Origin: Symsagittifera roscoffensis
Lineage: Eukaryota; Xenacoelomorpha; Acoela; Convolutidae
DNA: 64,000 bases
NCBI RefSeq assembly: GCF_963678635.1
Contig: NC_087062.1
Coordinates: forward strand, 91,427,845 to 91,491,844
Direction of reading: 5' to 3'
This document shows positions 1-10,859 of this stretch, one piece after another. Below the pieces are notes generated by a model. The model worked only from the letters and a program-made list of their open reading frames with translations, ran no database searches and had not been told where the DNA came from. How positions within the stretch are numbered: position 1 is the stretch's first letter; each line of letters starts with the position of its first letter. A program made the position numbers and the translations under genes.

Positions 1-22
1 CTTCTGTTCAAAGTTCAGTTAG

Positions 23-160
23 CCAAGAGGAATGGCCAACTATTCTAATTGGTTTAAATTTTTTCTTCATTCAATCCCTCCATCATCAGAATACCCCCTT
101 TCTCTTGATCAAATAAAAGCAGAATACCGACAGTTACTGAAATCAAAATTCGAGGAATGA
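23..160 (+). CDS. Possible C-terminal coding tail (partial), unrecognised
   Basis: A frame open for 45 codons after a TAG at 20-22 ends with TGA at 158-160. The peptide has a plausible protein-like composition (NWFKFFLHSIPPSSEYPLSL, then a charged tail ending KSKFEE). It could be the last exon of a gene to the left or simply chance. Its final part (134-174) is repeated at 744-784, inside the hAT element. No homology is recognised. Confidence 0.22.
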   Translation, partial: PRGMANYSNWFKFFLHSIPPSSEYPLSLDQIKAEYRQLLKSKFEE

Positions 161-784
161 TAGAAGGAGATCTACTGCAAGTGAAAACAAGGACTGTGAC
201 TATAAGCTAGGTGTCGGTGGTTCAGGAATTTGCCGTCGGTTCGATTCGGTGATTAAATTTTTGGTTCGGATCTCGGCTTGTTTCGGCTACTGGAAAAAAT
301 TTCGAAAACAGGAAAAATACAACAAAATGTGAAATCTGTGGCACAATCTCAATTTTAGCAAAATTGCCTGTCACAAAAAATCAAACGTAAAAATCGTATT
401 CCTGTAATCGTGGAAAAGTTAATTTATTGACTAAGCGCAATTTTGGGATCTCTTTAATTATATCTCTCTATACAGAAATAAATCAACTGTTAAGCCAGGG
501 GCGGATCTAGGTTTTTCCTGAGGGGGGGGGGGGCGTTTTGAGAAAAGTTTTGACAAAAACAATGATTTATTTACAATAAGAAAATGAACAAAATTAAACA
601 AAATTGAGTCTTCGATTTTTTGTGGCATCTCCTTAACTATATCCCTCTATACAGAAATAAATCAACTGTTAAGCCAGGGGCGGATATAAGTTTTTTCTGA
701 GGGGGGGGGGCGTTTTGAGAAAAGTTTTGACGAAAACAATGATTTACTGAAATCAAAATTCGAGGAATGATAGAAGGAGATCTA
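134..784. repeat. Rearranged duplications at the left end of the hAT element
   Basis: Two duplications overlap here. Bases 134-174 recur almost exactly at 744-784. Bases about 459-571 recur 179 bases further on (about 641-750). The second pair includes the target site TGTTAAGC and the hAT terminus CAGGGGCGGAT, so the element has two left ends, at 496 and 675. Both are followed by a G homopolymer and GCGTTTTGAGAAAAG. Confidence 0.75.
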
Positions 785-2978
785 TTTTTTTCGGTTCACC
801 GCAAAAACCATTCAGCGAATAGGAATTTCTATTGATTCTGAGTGGTTGAAAAGTTTCTATTAATCGGTCTTTACGTTTTTTCTAGGTGGCAATCGACATG
901 ATTGAGGGACTGAATGATTTCAATTATTTTCAGCCAACCAGAAATGAGTATTCAAAAATCTCATAAAAGCAAAAATCTCAAAAAAAAACGAATTCAGGCC
1001 ATTTTCTCCATTCCTTTCGCAACTGCGCGATCCAGTTTCACATCGATCCAGTTTCACATCGAGCTTGCACACTTGGGCACAAGTCGATGACCTCTTCGAC
1101 ATTGATTTCTACATCTTTGGATGTAAATTAGTGCCAAATTTGAGAGTTGGTCCTCCTTCATGTTGGAGCGGATAACTTTTTAGTAGTTTCATGCTCGAAA
1201 AAGAGCGCTCAGCAGTGCATACAGTCACTGGGAGGGTATCACCAATTGGAGCAAAGTAAAAATTACTGGCATTGTGGCTTTGTGACACACTCTGAGTGAA
1301 GCTGTGAAGGTTTCTGGGGTATCGGTGTACAGGGGGAAGCGCAACATGTTTTTCCAAACTTCGAACTCGCTGGGGAAGTCACCATCTGGAAGTACTCCTT
1401 CGTATAACTGGACCAGATCATTAAAATCTTCCTCCTTTGCATCCTTCTCACTTATCCAATGGGGTAGCAATTTGCACACTTGGGCACAAGAAGAAGCTGC
1501 TCCAACGAAGCGTTCATTGAGATCCATCAGGACAATGTCAAGAAAAGGCAAGTAAACGGTCTGTCTGAAGTGATCATAAGCCGATGATGCTACAGGAGGT
1601 CTGCGTATTCTACCTTATATTTGAATATTGCCCAGTTTTGCGGCGTCAGAATGGACTTCAAATGCGTCAAAATGGACTCCAAATGCTGAGCCAGTACTTG
1701 ATCTCCACTTGCTGCTCTGAACTGGAGAAGGGCCTTGAAGTTTCCAGATCTGACGTCGATTTGCTCAGAGTTAGTTGGAACCACAGGTACCCCGTCATCT
1801 CGGTGGCCACGGAAAGGCAATCCCAGGCGGGCAGTGAAAACAGTTGTGCTGACTATTGGAGCCAAAAACTTCCTGTTTTTCTCCATTCCTTTCGCAACTG
1901 CGCGATCCAGTTTCACATTGATGTTCCTGTTTGGGTTTTTGACAGAATCAAGAAAGGCCTGCACTTTCTCCAGTGATTTCTTGTGATGGTTTGTTTTATT
2001 ATGTGGATCCAAGTAGTTTGAGAGGCGTGCAAACTTCTTGAACGGCTTGTTGACCAGCTGAATCTCTGCTGAGCCCCCCGCTTTCTTTATCTCTTCCAGG
2101 TCGGCCAAGCAGAAGCGACGGTAGAGTCCATCTTGGATCATGGAGTAGGTCAGGAATTGGTCTCTTTCTAGGTACTGGGGGCCAAGAGTTCGCTTTTCTT
2201 GTTTTCCTTATTTCGTCACAAGTTCGTATGGCCAGACTTGCAGTGGGGGTTTGTTGGGGTTGTCCAGCAGTGCAAACTGAATGTCCCTGTCCATGTCCAG
2301 TGAGCTGAAGTTGTAGATACCGACGTCAATGTAGGATGGAGAGTGTAGAGCTTGCTCAGAGAGCGAAGATATAGAACTAATTGATGAAAGAGATTCATCT
2401 TTAATGGTTGCTAAAGGAGCCAATGGCTCAAAGAGCCTGGAAGGTCCAGTTATGGCCGTCTCAGGAGTGGATGATCCAAGGTTGTCAGGCTCAGGAGTGG
2501 TTGCAATGGATGAATGTGGTGACTCCTTGGGTCCACTGGTGAAGAAAGCCTTGAGCGTCTTGAAGCCAGAAGCCTTGGAGTCCTTGGGAGCAGTCCGCTT
2601 TGACATCTGGAAGGTTGAAGTTGAAGTCCAGGGTCCAATCCAGAGTGCAGTGTGAAGTCCAGCGAAGAAGATTTTAGAATGAGCTAGGTAGTTTTGAAAG
2701 GGGTATATATACTGCGAATGAGGCAGGCTGACAGGTACCTGTTAGCAGGTACCTGCTTCGAGTCAAAAATGAGTCCAATTTGAGGCCTCAAAAAAGACGC
2801 ATTTTCACACCTTGAATTTTCACACCTCAAAATTTTCTTTGATATAAAGGCCAAAGGCGCCCTTTGAAAAAAAATTAAGTAAATTGTTCAAAGAGGGGAC
2901 CCTTTGGTATTTGTTAGGGTCAAATTGCTGAGGGAGAAGACGTCTGCCCCCCCCCGCACCCCCCTAAACCCGCCCCTG
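496..2978 (-). mobile_element. hAT-superfamily DNA transposon, internally deleted
   Basis: The left terminus begins CAGGGGCGGATCTAGG and the right terminus ends CGCCCCTG, so the tips are inverted repeats of hAT type. The 8-bp sequence TGTTAAGC flanks both sides (488-495 and 2979-2986), matching the 8-bp target-site duplication of hAT elements. A second TGTTAAGC plus terminus lies at 667-675. Inside is a broken transposase on the minus strand. The same tip is seen at other loci in this window (13212, 13752, 18703, and inverted at 47236), so this copy carries the coding remains of the family. Confidence 0.85.
1109..2606 (-). pseudogene. hAT transposase pseudogene (TTF-type zinc finger / ZMYM1-like class)
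   Basis: Reading minus, 2606 to 1590 is one frame with a single TAA near 2206. It begins MSKRTAPKDSK, has a Ser/Pro-rich N-terminus, then residues typical of this hAT class: a YRRFCL segment, PFKKFARLSNYLDPHNKTNH, LPFRGHRDDG and GNFKALLQFRAASGD. The chain then jumps out of frame near 1590-1551 directly to the C-terminal part (LPFLDIVLMDLNERF) and, after another frameshift near 1262, to the dimerisation signature LPVTVCTAERSFSSMKLLKS. The central RNase H-like catalytic section is missing. The protein would act as a cut-and-paste transposase, but this copy cannot be functional. A stray duplicate of two transposase segments sits at about 1000-1083. Confidence 0.85.
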
Positions 2979-4869
2979 TGTTAAGCATAAAATTTTTTTA
3001 TAACTAGTAACGAATCTTCCGTTTTTTGCAATAGGGGGATATAGTTAAGAAACTATAATAAGAAAACCCAATTTTCGAATAGCGAACAAAGAAATGTCGG
3101 TTCAGGTTTGGTTCAGTTAATAATCAATCGCTTCGTTACTTCGATTCGGTACGATGAGCATCGGATCCCTACTAGCACCACTAGATGGAAACCTCATGAT
3201 AGAGGGAACGAATGATTAAAACATTCCGGGTCGAGATGCAGCCTTTATGTTTCGATGGTCTCGTCCAAAAATTAGTTTGTTTCGACCATCTGGACTAAAA
3301 TTCGGGTAGGTTTCGACCGAGCTCGAGGTATGTTTCGAGTTTGTGCTCGACCCAAACCCCTAACTCGACTATTCTTTGTCGGTCGAGCACTGGCATTTGA
3401 CAGTCAAAAGATAAATTGAGCACTTCGACTTGGAATAGTTTCAGCCAATATGAGTACTGAAAAGTTTTAAGAAATCACAAATATTCCGAAGAAAGCAACT
3501 AGTTCAAGACTATATTGGCTGAAAACAAAACACAGCAGATAGCCCTACTTTGTTCACCTTAAATTAACAAAAATTTACCGACAGCAAATTTGAGTCAAAA
3601 CTTGCAAATTTAAAAAAATGTTCTTTTTTTCTATACTGTTAGAAATTTAAGTCCTGGGAGTTAAATAATTTTCAGATGAGCTAGCGAATACAAAAGACTT
3701 TCAATAGTAGTCGAATACGTTTTACTTTTCTTAAACAGTTTGTTTGTAGTGATATTTTTTCTGTGGTCAACCGTACATCGAAAAAGTGGTTGGAACTTTC
3801 AGTTCATTTTTCAAAATTTAACCTAAAACTTGTTAGCGATTCAACTCCTGCAAACGTCTAATCTAGATCCACAATTGTTAGAGACGTTCTGTTTCAAATC
3901 AGACAGGAGGATTATAATATGGAAAAGTCATGCAGACAGCATTAATCGACCATTACAAAGTGGGGTTTAGCTGAAGAAACAAATTCCAAAGAAAGTGAGC
4001 AGCAGGACTTTGAAGACAGAAATTGAAAAAAAATGAGAAACATTCTTTTGTGATGCGCCTAATCGAAACATCGGAAATCAAATCAGAAGTATTCACGAAG
4101 AAATATCTCACATTGACCATGAAACTGCCTTCAAAACTTTCTGCTAAAAAACCCATTGTTGACCTGAAGAAATTCCTGAAATATTGTCAACTAAACAAAA
4201 CTGAAACAGATTATGGTAAATAAACAAGTTAGAATCGATGCTCCAGAAAACGCACACCAAGTAATCTCGGATAGAGAGAAGAAAAAATCAAAGTAGAGAT
4301 CATTGCGAGAGGCAGAAGAGTTGAAGTTAAAGAACTAGTTGGAAGCAAAAAAAAACAGCGATCTCTCAACATGGGCGAGGCACATAAGAAAGGAAAGGCA
4401 AAATTGAGTTTTTGATACAAATTTTAACGAGCTGACTGCCGAAAAAAATAAACAAAGCAGAATATAGATATTCAATTGTGAAAATTTTAATACTGTTTTT
4501 AAGCTATAGATGAAAAATTTGCTTATAAAAAGCAACAAAAGCAAAACAAAATTATAAAAAAAACTTTAAAATTAAAGTTTAAAATCGATGGCCGTCTTGT
4601 CAAAAGAAGGATTGGAGGTTAAAAATTTGATTACTGACGTAAAACCTAACAATGATCGGATTGTATTGATTTGAGTTTCGTTAAATTAAAGTTAACAAAC
4701 GCATCAATAATTCGGACATTTGAGGAACTCTTTTTATAAAACTCGCTTTTTAAATCACTTCCAGAAAGTCTTCAGAAGCTAAAACTGCTGCATTTCTCGA
4801 AGATGGATGTCATTCTCAGCCAGAAAAGCCTGTGACACATTAAATCAAAAGTTAATAAAACTGAAACAT
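2979..4869. other. Non-coding stretch with low-order repeats
   Basis: It opens with the right target-site duplication. At about 3037-3056 is a GCAATAGGGGGATATAGTTAAG word that recurs near 15,670 and, diverged, near 27,620. Bases 3220-3410 repeat TTTCGA/CTCGA words (GTTTCGACC, GTTTCGAGT). No gene is seen; a 66-codon frame at 4023-4223 is Lys-rich and unremarkable. Confidence 0.6.
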
Positions 4870-5865
4870 CCCGCACTGACAGAAATGGTTTCCGGTCGAT
4901 TTAAATTGATTTTAAATTGATTTTAAATCGATCCAAATCGATTAACCATGTACATTTTACGAACTTAAATGGATTTTAAATCGATTTAAATCGATCTTTT
5001 TGAAAATTTTAAATCGATTTAAGTGTCTAAAAAATCAATTTAAATAGATTTCGATGGTTTTTCCGACACTCTAAAATCGATTTTTTTTTTCTAACACGGC
5101 GAAAAAAAACATACCCTTTAAAAAATTGTTGCCATTTTTTATTCCCGATTTTTTAATTATAAACACTCTTATAGAATTCTAGATGTTATAGAATTCAATA
5201 AAATGATCCACATAAATCAAGTTTTAAACTCAAAAATTTGCAATAAAATCATAGACAACCATTGTAAATCAGATTATGGGCAAAACTTTGTGTAACAAAC
5301 CAGAAAAGGGTCAGGTAAAATTAAATTGTGATCTCAATAATTTGCAAAAAAATCATAGAAAATCAGGAAAGTAAATCAAATTTCAAGCAACAACTTATGA
5401 AACTAATCAAGAAAAGGGTTAGAATTTTATCGATATTTTGGTCTTTTTATTTCGTCCTTTTATGCTACAATACGCTATGGATGTAAAATTAAAAATGATA
5501 GGCAAGAAACAAAAGCAATAAAAACTGATAAAACGCGAGTGAAAAAAATCGATTTAAATCGATTTAAATCCGTTTTAATCCCCTTAAAAATAAGAACAAA
5601 TTCAGACTGGAAAAAATGCATTTAAATTGATTTTAAATCGATTTGGATCCATTTTTCAGCTGTGATTTAAGATCAATTTAAATCGATTTTAAATCGATCC
5701 AAATCAATCTTCATCTCATTAATTTCATCTTCTTACTTTTTCATCATTTTAAAATCGATCTAAATTTAATCAACGTACTTTTTTCATACTAAAATCTATT
5801 TAAATTTAATCAACGTACTTTTTTCATACTAAAGTCGATCCTAATTCATTTTTGTCAGTGCGGGA
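4870..5865. mobile_element. MITE with CCCGCACTGAC terminal inverted repeats and AATCGATT core
   Basis: The left end reads CCCGCACTGACAGAAATGG and the right end reads CATTTTTGTCAGTGCGGG, its inverted complement. The interior has no coding capacity and is full of the self-complementary word AAATCGATTTAAATCGAT. It contains one unit with the marker TTAAGTGTCTAAAAA. The element shares its left tip with the satellite at 15,938. The superfamily is uncertain; a 2-bp AT flank is present on both sides but is too short to be decisive. Confidence 0.75.
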
Positions 5866-7370
5866 TTGTTTTTTGTTCGGATTGAGAAATGCTGTATTCT
5901 TCTTATTTGCATCATTTTGTACAGAACAGGAAGCAATATACGCAATTAATTTGGAAATTTTTTATCAGAGTTTAAAATCTGATGATCTAATGCAGTTGGT
6001 AATGATGAGTTCACTGCTTTTTTGATTTTGTGAATAATCTAGAGCCTAAGCAACAAGATACTAAGACGTTTTTCATGCCGAAGACACTGCACTTTGATCT
6101 GCAAAATCAAAAAAGTTTAATGAAAGTAATATCAAAGTGGATATATCTTCTAGTAACTCTAAACATGGACAAATGAAAATAAATTAACCTTAGTAAAAGA
6201 AAAAAAGATCAAGGATAGCCGGATACTGTGCAATTAGAACAGAATGTTACGACCAAAGTCCCATAAACGGAGTAAAAACATTTTTTCAAATAAGTGTCGT
6301 ATTTGTAAATTAGGAATTTTCTACAGTCACAATAACAATTAATACAGAACAATGACTTAAAAACGAACAAAAATCATTAAAAATCAAAAATAATTTTTTT
6401 TCTGATATTTTCTGCAGTTTTTTTTGAATTTTTGAAGCAAAAAAGTCCAAAAACTGACTTGACTGAAAAAAACGTAACTGTCGCGGCCTAGATTAAGCAT
6501 AAATAAGCTATTGTATGCCTGCTCGCTCGTTTTCGTTGCTAAAAATTAGACAATAAAATCAAAAATTTGAAAATTGTTTTTCTCAGAATGGGACCCCTTT
6601 TGGAAAGTTTTAAAGAACGTTCGAGCATTACTGCAAGGGCCTTAATATGTTATGTTTTTTTACTCTTTCCGCTAATTATTTGTGGTATCTGATTTTGCGC
6701 GGACAACAAAAAACTGAAGACACTAAAACATATGCGAACGCAAAGCTTCTCCCAATTTTTCAAAGGGTCGGAACAAAAATTAGAGCTGAAAATGGGTCGA
6801 GCGGTAAAAAAAAATGAAAATCAGTTCAAATACTAATTTTGATTATGTCTGATTTATTTTCTAACAGCCACATAGATTTAACCCAGAAAACAATGAAATC
6901 TTTTGGGCTCATTCTATCAGCATCGTAAGAAAATAACAACATTGCAAAAATTATAAGTTTATGAAATTTTTGTTCAGCTTGATTTACAATATGGAGCATC
7001 AACTTATGGAGCAACCAGTATCACTAGAATTAAACATTCAATCATCGTAAAAAATTCATCTAATCATGACCTACAGAAAAAAAATGAATAATTTAAATTT
7101 TAAAAATCAGTCGACTGTATTAAACTCTTTACAGTCGACTGATTTCAAAGTCTTCGAACTAATCGAACAAATAATAACATTATCATCTGATGTTTTGATT
7201 TTCTGAGACACACTTTTTCTCACACTGATTATGTCAAAAAAAAACAAAAAAGACAAGCAGCTGGACTGTTCAAGAAGAACTGCTGAAAAAATTAGAATGT
7301 CAACAACCATTAGAATCAGGAAAATGTTCAAGGCTTCAATCCGATTTCAGATTTATTTTCAATATACAAT
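5866..7370. other. Non-coding AT-rich stretch
   Basis: No convincing gene, structured repeat or transposon domain was seen. Short frames here are A/T-rich and low complexity. A near-palindrome with CAGTCGACTG lies around 7,110-7,145. Confidence 0.5.
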
Positions 7371-7839
7371 ACACTCCGCCAGAAATATTAAGTACACCTG
7401 TATATTTCAGTTTTTGTTCATAACTTGCCTTGCGTTCAACATAAGTGACTCACACTTTATAGGTACGTAGATAGTGTCACGGCTACCAGTCAGTACAAAA
7501 TAACCTTCCTAGCTCTAATTGCCGAGTTTTCACATACTATTTTCCAAAACATTGCTCCCCAATAAAATAGATTTAAAAAACTACGTCGTACGATCTCAAC
7601 GGACACGTTTGTTTGAGCAAATTCAGACCAGAAACTTTCTTTTGGATATTTGGAAAGTATTGAAACTCTTGTTTGAAACTCTGAAAACTCGGAATTTCAC
7701 CAAGCGAGGTTGTTTTGCACTGAATGGTAACCAGTGATACTATCTACGTACTACAAACTTGAGTCAATTTTGTTGAGTGCGAGGCAATTAATGGACTAGT
7801 CTGAAATATTCAGGTGTAGTAATATTTTTGGACGGAGTA
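7371..7839. mobile_element. Tc1/mariner-like MITE with long terminal inverted repeats
   Basis: The left arm begins ACACTCCGCCAGAAATATTA after a TA. The right arm, complemented, begins CTCCGTCCAAAAATATTAC before a TA. Similarity continues inward for about 150-170 bp (both arms hold ACACCTG, ATATTTCAG and TACGTAGATAGT), leaving a short centre. TA flanks and the tip are typical of Tc1/mariner non-autonomous elements. It encodes nothing. Confidence 0.75.
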
Positions 7840-8384
7840 TATTAAAAGCCTCATCCATTAAAAATAACACAATAAATCACAGTTGTTAATCAAATTCATA
7901 TTGAGAAGCCATAATCTCGCAAATATCATATAAAAAAATTTTAATCGTAGTGTTTTATTAAAAACTCAAGTTTTTTAAGTCTCCAAAATTAAACTGTTCA
8001 TCACTCGTTTTTTTTGCAGCTCATTTTCGTTATTTTCTTTTTAAAATGTATATTTGAAAAAAAAATCCTCTTTCAGACGTTACTAAAAGTAATATCCAAA
8101 TGATTTGATACTGGTTTATAGAAAGTAGAAAAATTATAGATTTTTTTGTCAGCCTGAAAAAAAAATTTTAAAACGAAGAAAAGTTGACACAAACTTCAAT
8201 TCATGATCTCAAACAAAAAATTGCAAAAAAATATCAGAAGGGAAGAAATATTATACTCTCATGCTAATTATTGGTTGGTCAGTACTACAATACGATGAAG
8301 AAAATTTTCCAGACCAAAGCGGCTTAACACTATTTGTAAGAGTCAATAGTTTTACACTTTCGCGGCTGGTGCTAGCAATTGCTA

Positions 8385-8773
8385 GGGGCAGTACAACAGT
8401 GCCGAAGTACAACAGTGCCGAAAATGAAAACTTTGTTCAACAGTGCCGAAAATGAAAACTTTGTTCAACAGTGCCCGAAAATTAGAACAAATTTCAACAT
8501 ATTAAGTGCGGCAATCAAAAATTAAACGGCGATCGTGTACAATCTTAAGTGACACTTAAAGATTTTGGGAGAGAAAAATTGCAATTTAGACGTTTTGGCG
8601 CCAAAATAATTGTTTAATTTGCTGTTGCAGACATTTTGGCGCCGAAATTGGAGTGGTTATCTTTGATAATTAGCGTCAGTAATTTCTCGCTCTTCAGAAA
8701 ATGCGTGTAAATTATTCTGAAATTTTCCCACCTTTTTCGGCACTGTTGTACTTCGGCACTGTTGAACGCCCCC
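8385..8773. mobile_element. MITE with CAACAGTGCCGAA terminal repeats
   Basis: The left end starts GGGGCAGTACAACAGTGCCG and the right end, complemented, starts GGGGCGTTCAACAGTGCCG. Each end has two closely spaced copies of CAACAGTGCCGAA. On the left, a 27-bp unit (AAATGAAAACTTTGTTCAACAGTGCCG) is tandemly repeated at about 8418-8477. The interior has two TTTTGGCGCC words. No transposase is present and the superfamily is unknown. Confidence 0.65.
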
Positions 8774-9352
8774 GTTGAAACAAAAATTGCTTAGAAAAAG
8801 CCGTTTCGGAAGATAAAAGATTGATCTTTGAAAAAGTGGGGTCAAGTTGCCGTCACCTTAAGCCTGCCCCTATATTTGTATGTAGTTTCAATAGAGTCCA
8901 ACCTTAATTCGGGTTTTCCGGAATTTTCGATTTTTTCTTTTCGTTTTTAGGCTGTTTTTGTGAGTAGTCATTTTAATAATCGTGAAGCTGTTTGCTGCCT
9001 GAATGATAAGTATAAGTTTTCGTTACAAAATTAGTGCATTGGAAAACTGTTAAAGACCGCTCCTATCAGAGCCTTTTTGGTTTTTTATTATAAATAATCA
9101 TTTTAAATAACTTAGTAAAAAATATAAATTTTTCAATAAAAAAAACTTTGAAAACACTTTGCTTGACAAAATTTACTCAACAACTATCCAATGCTCCATC
9201 AAAAATCTAGGCTTGAAATGATATGTTTCTATCCAAATGGAAATCTGAAAGACAGAAATCGTAAAGACTGATCGTATTCCCAGAAACTTAATCACGTATT
9301 CACGTAATCCAATTTTTGGGTAACCAACAAATTCGGTTAAGCCAACAATCAT
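8774..9352. other. Downstream flank of the channel gene
   Basis: AT-rich sequence with no feature recognised apart from the poly(A) signal that follows it. Confidence 0.5.
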
Positions 9353-9358
9353 TTTATT
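9353..9358 (-). terminator. Candidate poly(A) signal of the DEG/ENaC gene
   Basis: AATAAA on the minus strand lies about 30 bases past the stop codon of the last channel exon. Position and sequence fit a polyadenylation signal with a very short 3' UTR, though such hexamers are common in AT-rich DNA. Confidence 0.45.
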
Positions 9359-9388
9359 TGCGCAGTAACATGCACCTTCTTTCAGCTT

Positions 9389-9789
9389 TTAGTTATATGG
9401 AGAAACGCGTCTCAACGTGAACTTCGTGAGTGTGCAATTTCGAAGAAAAAAGTGTGCATTCTCATAACAAATAGCGAAGAGCAGTTCTATCAATTCATAG
9501 ATAGTCAGCAAGCTACCCCCGAAGAACAGTCCGAGAAGTCCACCGAGCGCACTCGTAGCCGAAAAGATTTCGTATTTGGCTCGGATTTCAGTGTGTTCGA
9601 CTGTCATGTCCCCCATATTGATGCTCAACTCGGCGTAGTTCTTTCGCATGTAGTCGAAGGTTATGTTGGAGTCGGGTACCAGCCATCGGGAGTATTGGGT
9701 GATTCCCGGGTTGGGGAAACTGGTGACAGTCTTTTTGAAGTTGAAGCGCGTAAAGCTGCACTGGGGTTTGCATCTTTCCATACAAGTCC
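9389..9789 (-). CDS. DEG/ENaC sodium channel subunit, exon 5 (last)
   Basis: This exon encodes about residues 382-514 of an amiloride-sensitive-type cation channel. It starts after an acceptor TTTAAG and ends with a stop after RRVSPYN. It opens with Cys-rich CMERCKPQC, matching the disulphide-rich end of the extracellular thumb/palm. It then has the long membrane-proximal strand and the second transmembrane helix, ALGGLLGLFFGGSLLTIYEL. The G-G-S triplet at about residues 472-474 is in the position of the family's G-x-S selectivity filter. A short cytoplasmic tail follows. Family members form trimers in the plasma membrane and conduct Na+. The stimulus for this one (peptide, acid, mechanical) cannot be read from the sequence. 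Family identity is secure, orthology is not. Confidence 0.87.
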
Positions 9790-10205
9790 CTTAAATCAAG
9801 AGGATCTAATTTAGCTGCTGTCCTTGAGAATTCTGTTTTTTTTTTACAATTTTTTAAACTCTATAAGTCGTACGCAATTTCTTTTTTCTAAAAAAGTTTG
9901 AGACTAGGCGCTTGAGAAACAAGCCTAAGATAGTTAACAACTTCTGCATATTCAATCTTTCTCTGAAAATGGTGCAATGAAATTAAGCATCTTTTTTATC
10001 ACCCCCTCCCCAGTGGTACCTATAGTTAAGAACAAGCAGACCATTAAAGGACAAACCCAGCGGTTAAGCACATGCAAATAAGGTATCTGGTAACACTAAT
10101 ATCGTGCCCGGGTGTAGGGGGGGGTTTAGGAGGAGAAGTTGAAAAGATTCGAAACTGATACTAATTAAAAATAGTGGGGCAAAGAACAAAAAACTATGGC
10201 CCAAC
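9790..10205 (-). other. Intron 4 of the DEG/ENaC gene
   Basis: A short 416-base intron. Its donor would be ATGA|GTTGGG, the only nearby GT giving the right phase, and its acceptor TTTAAG|GG. It holds a G-run and a C-run but no other feature. Confidence 0.6.
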
Positions 10206-10390
10206 TCATGATCTCTTCTTGTTTTCGTGGACACATGATCATGGTGATATGTCCGCACTCTAAAGAAGCCATCTTTTCGAGGAAGGTCTGAGTCATGTCT
10301 CTGCAGTTGCATAGCTCCAGCTCTATTTCCGAGTAGCATTCGCTCACGCACAGCATCTGAGCATACCCACGGTCGTAATACCGAAGAACT
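10206..10390 (-). CDS. DEG/ENaC sodium channel subunit, exon 4
   Basis: This 185-base exon encodes the Cys-rich extracellular signature: YYDRGYAQMLCVSECYSEIE, then LELCNCRDM and a further Cys pair in ECGHITMIMCP. In this family a C-x3-C, C-x-C arrangement forms the thumb-domain disulphides. The acceptor TTCTAG leaves one base to finish a codon, which fits the two bases left by exon 3. The single base at its 3' end fits exon 5. Between exons 3 and 4 the joined reading gives the expected short link from a conserved Phe-x-x-Cys to the first signature Cys. Exact 3' boundary is less sure than the 5' one. Confidence 0.82.
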
Positions 10391-10859
10391 CTAGAACAAA
10401 GCGAGGGTCCTTCCTGCTATACGGTCCATAACTGATCATTCGCCATGTTGAAAATTGAATCAACACGCGGCTCATATCTGATTGGTTGATAATTCTAGCG
10501 GAAAATCAGGATTTCAAAAAAAAGCTCAACGAACAATTTGGTTGGTTTTTGTGTACCGTATAGCAAAAGATGCCCCGCAGAAATGACCATATCAAATTAC
10601 ACTGAATTTTGTTTTAGTCAGTTTCTCAGTTTCACATTAAGATGGGACTTGATAGTTGGAATTGCTAAAATACAATATGTATAACTGACAAAAGCTAACA
10701 AAAATTGTAAGTTTGGGGAATCTGCTTCAACTAAGAATTCCCTGATTATTCAAATCAAGGGGGGCCAAGATCGCTCAAATAATCGCTTACAATTTGCTCT
10801 TGCTCTTGTCGCTGTTACTTTCACTTCATCTTAAATTCAATCGAACACGCGTGGACAAA
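10391..10859. other. Intron 3, distal part, nothing recognised
   Basis: AT-rich intronic sequence of the channel gene between exon 4 and a GC-richer block. No repeat family or gene was recognised. Confidence 0.5.

Noticed and set aside
9452-9814. 120-codon plus frame
   Set aside because: Antisense to the last channel exon, which has clear family motifs on the minus strand.
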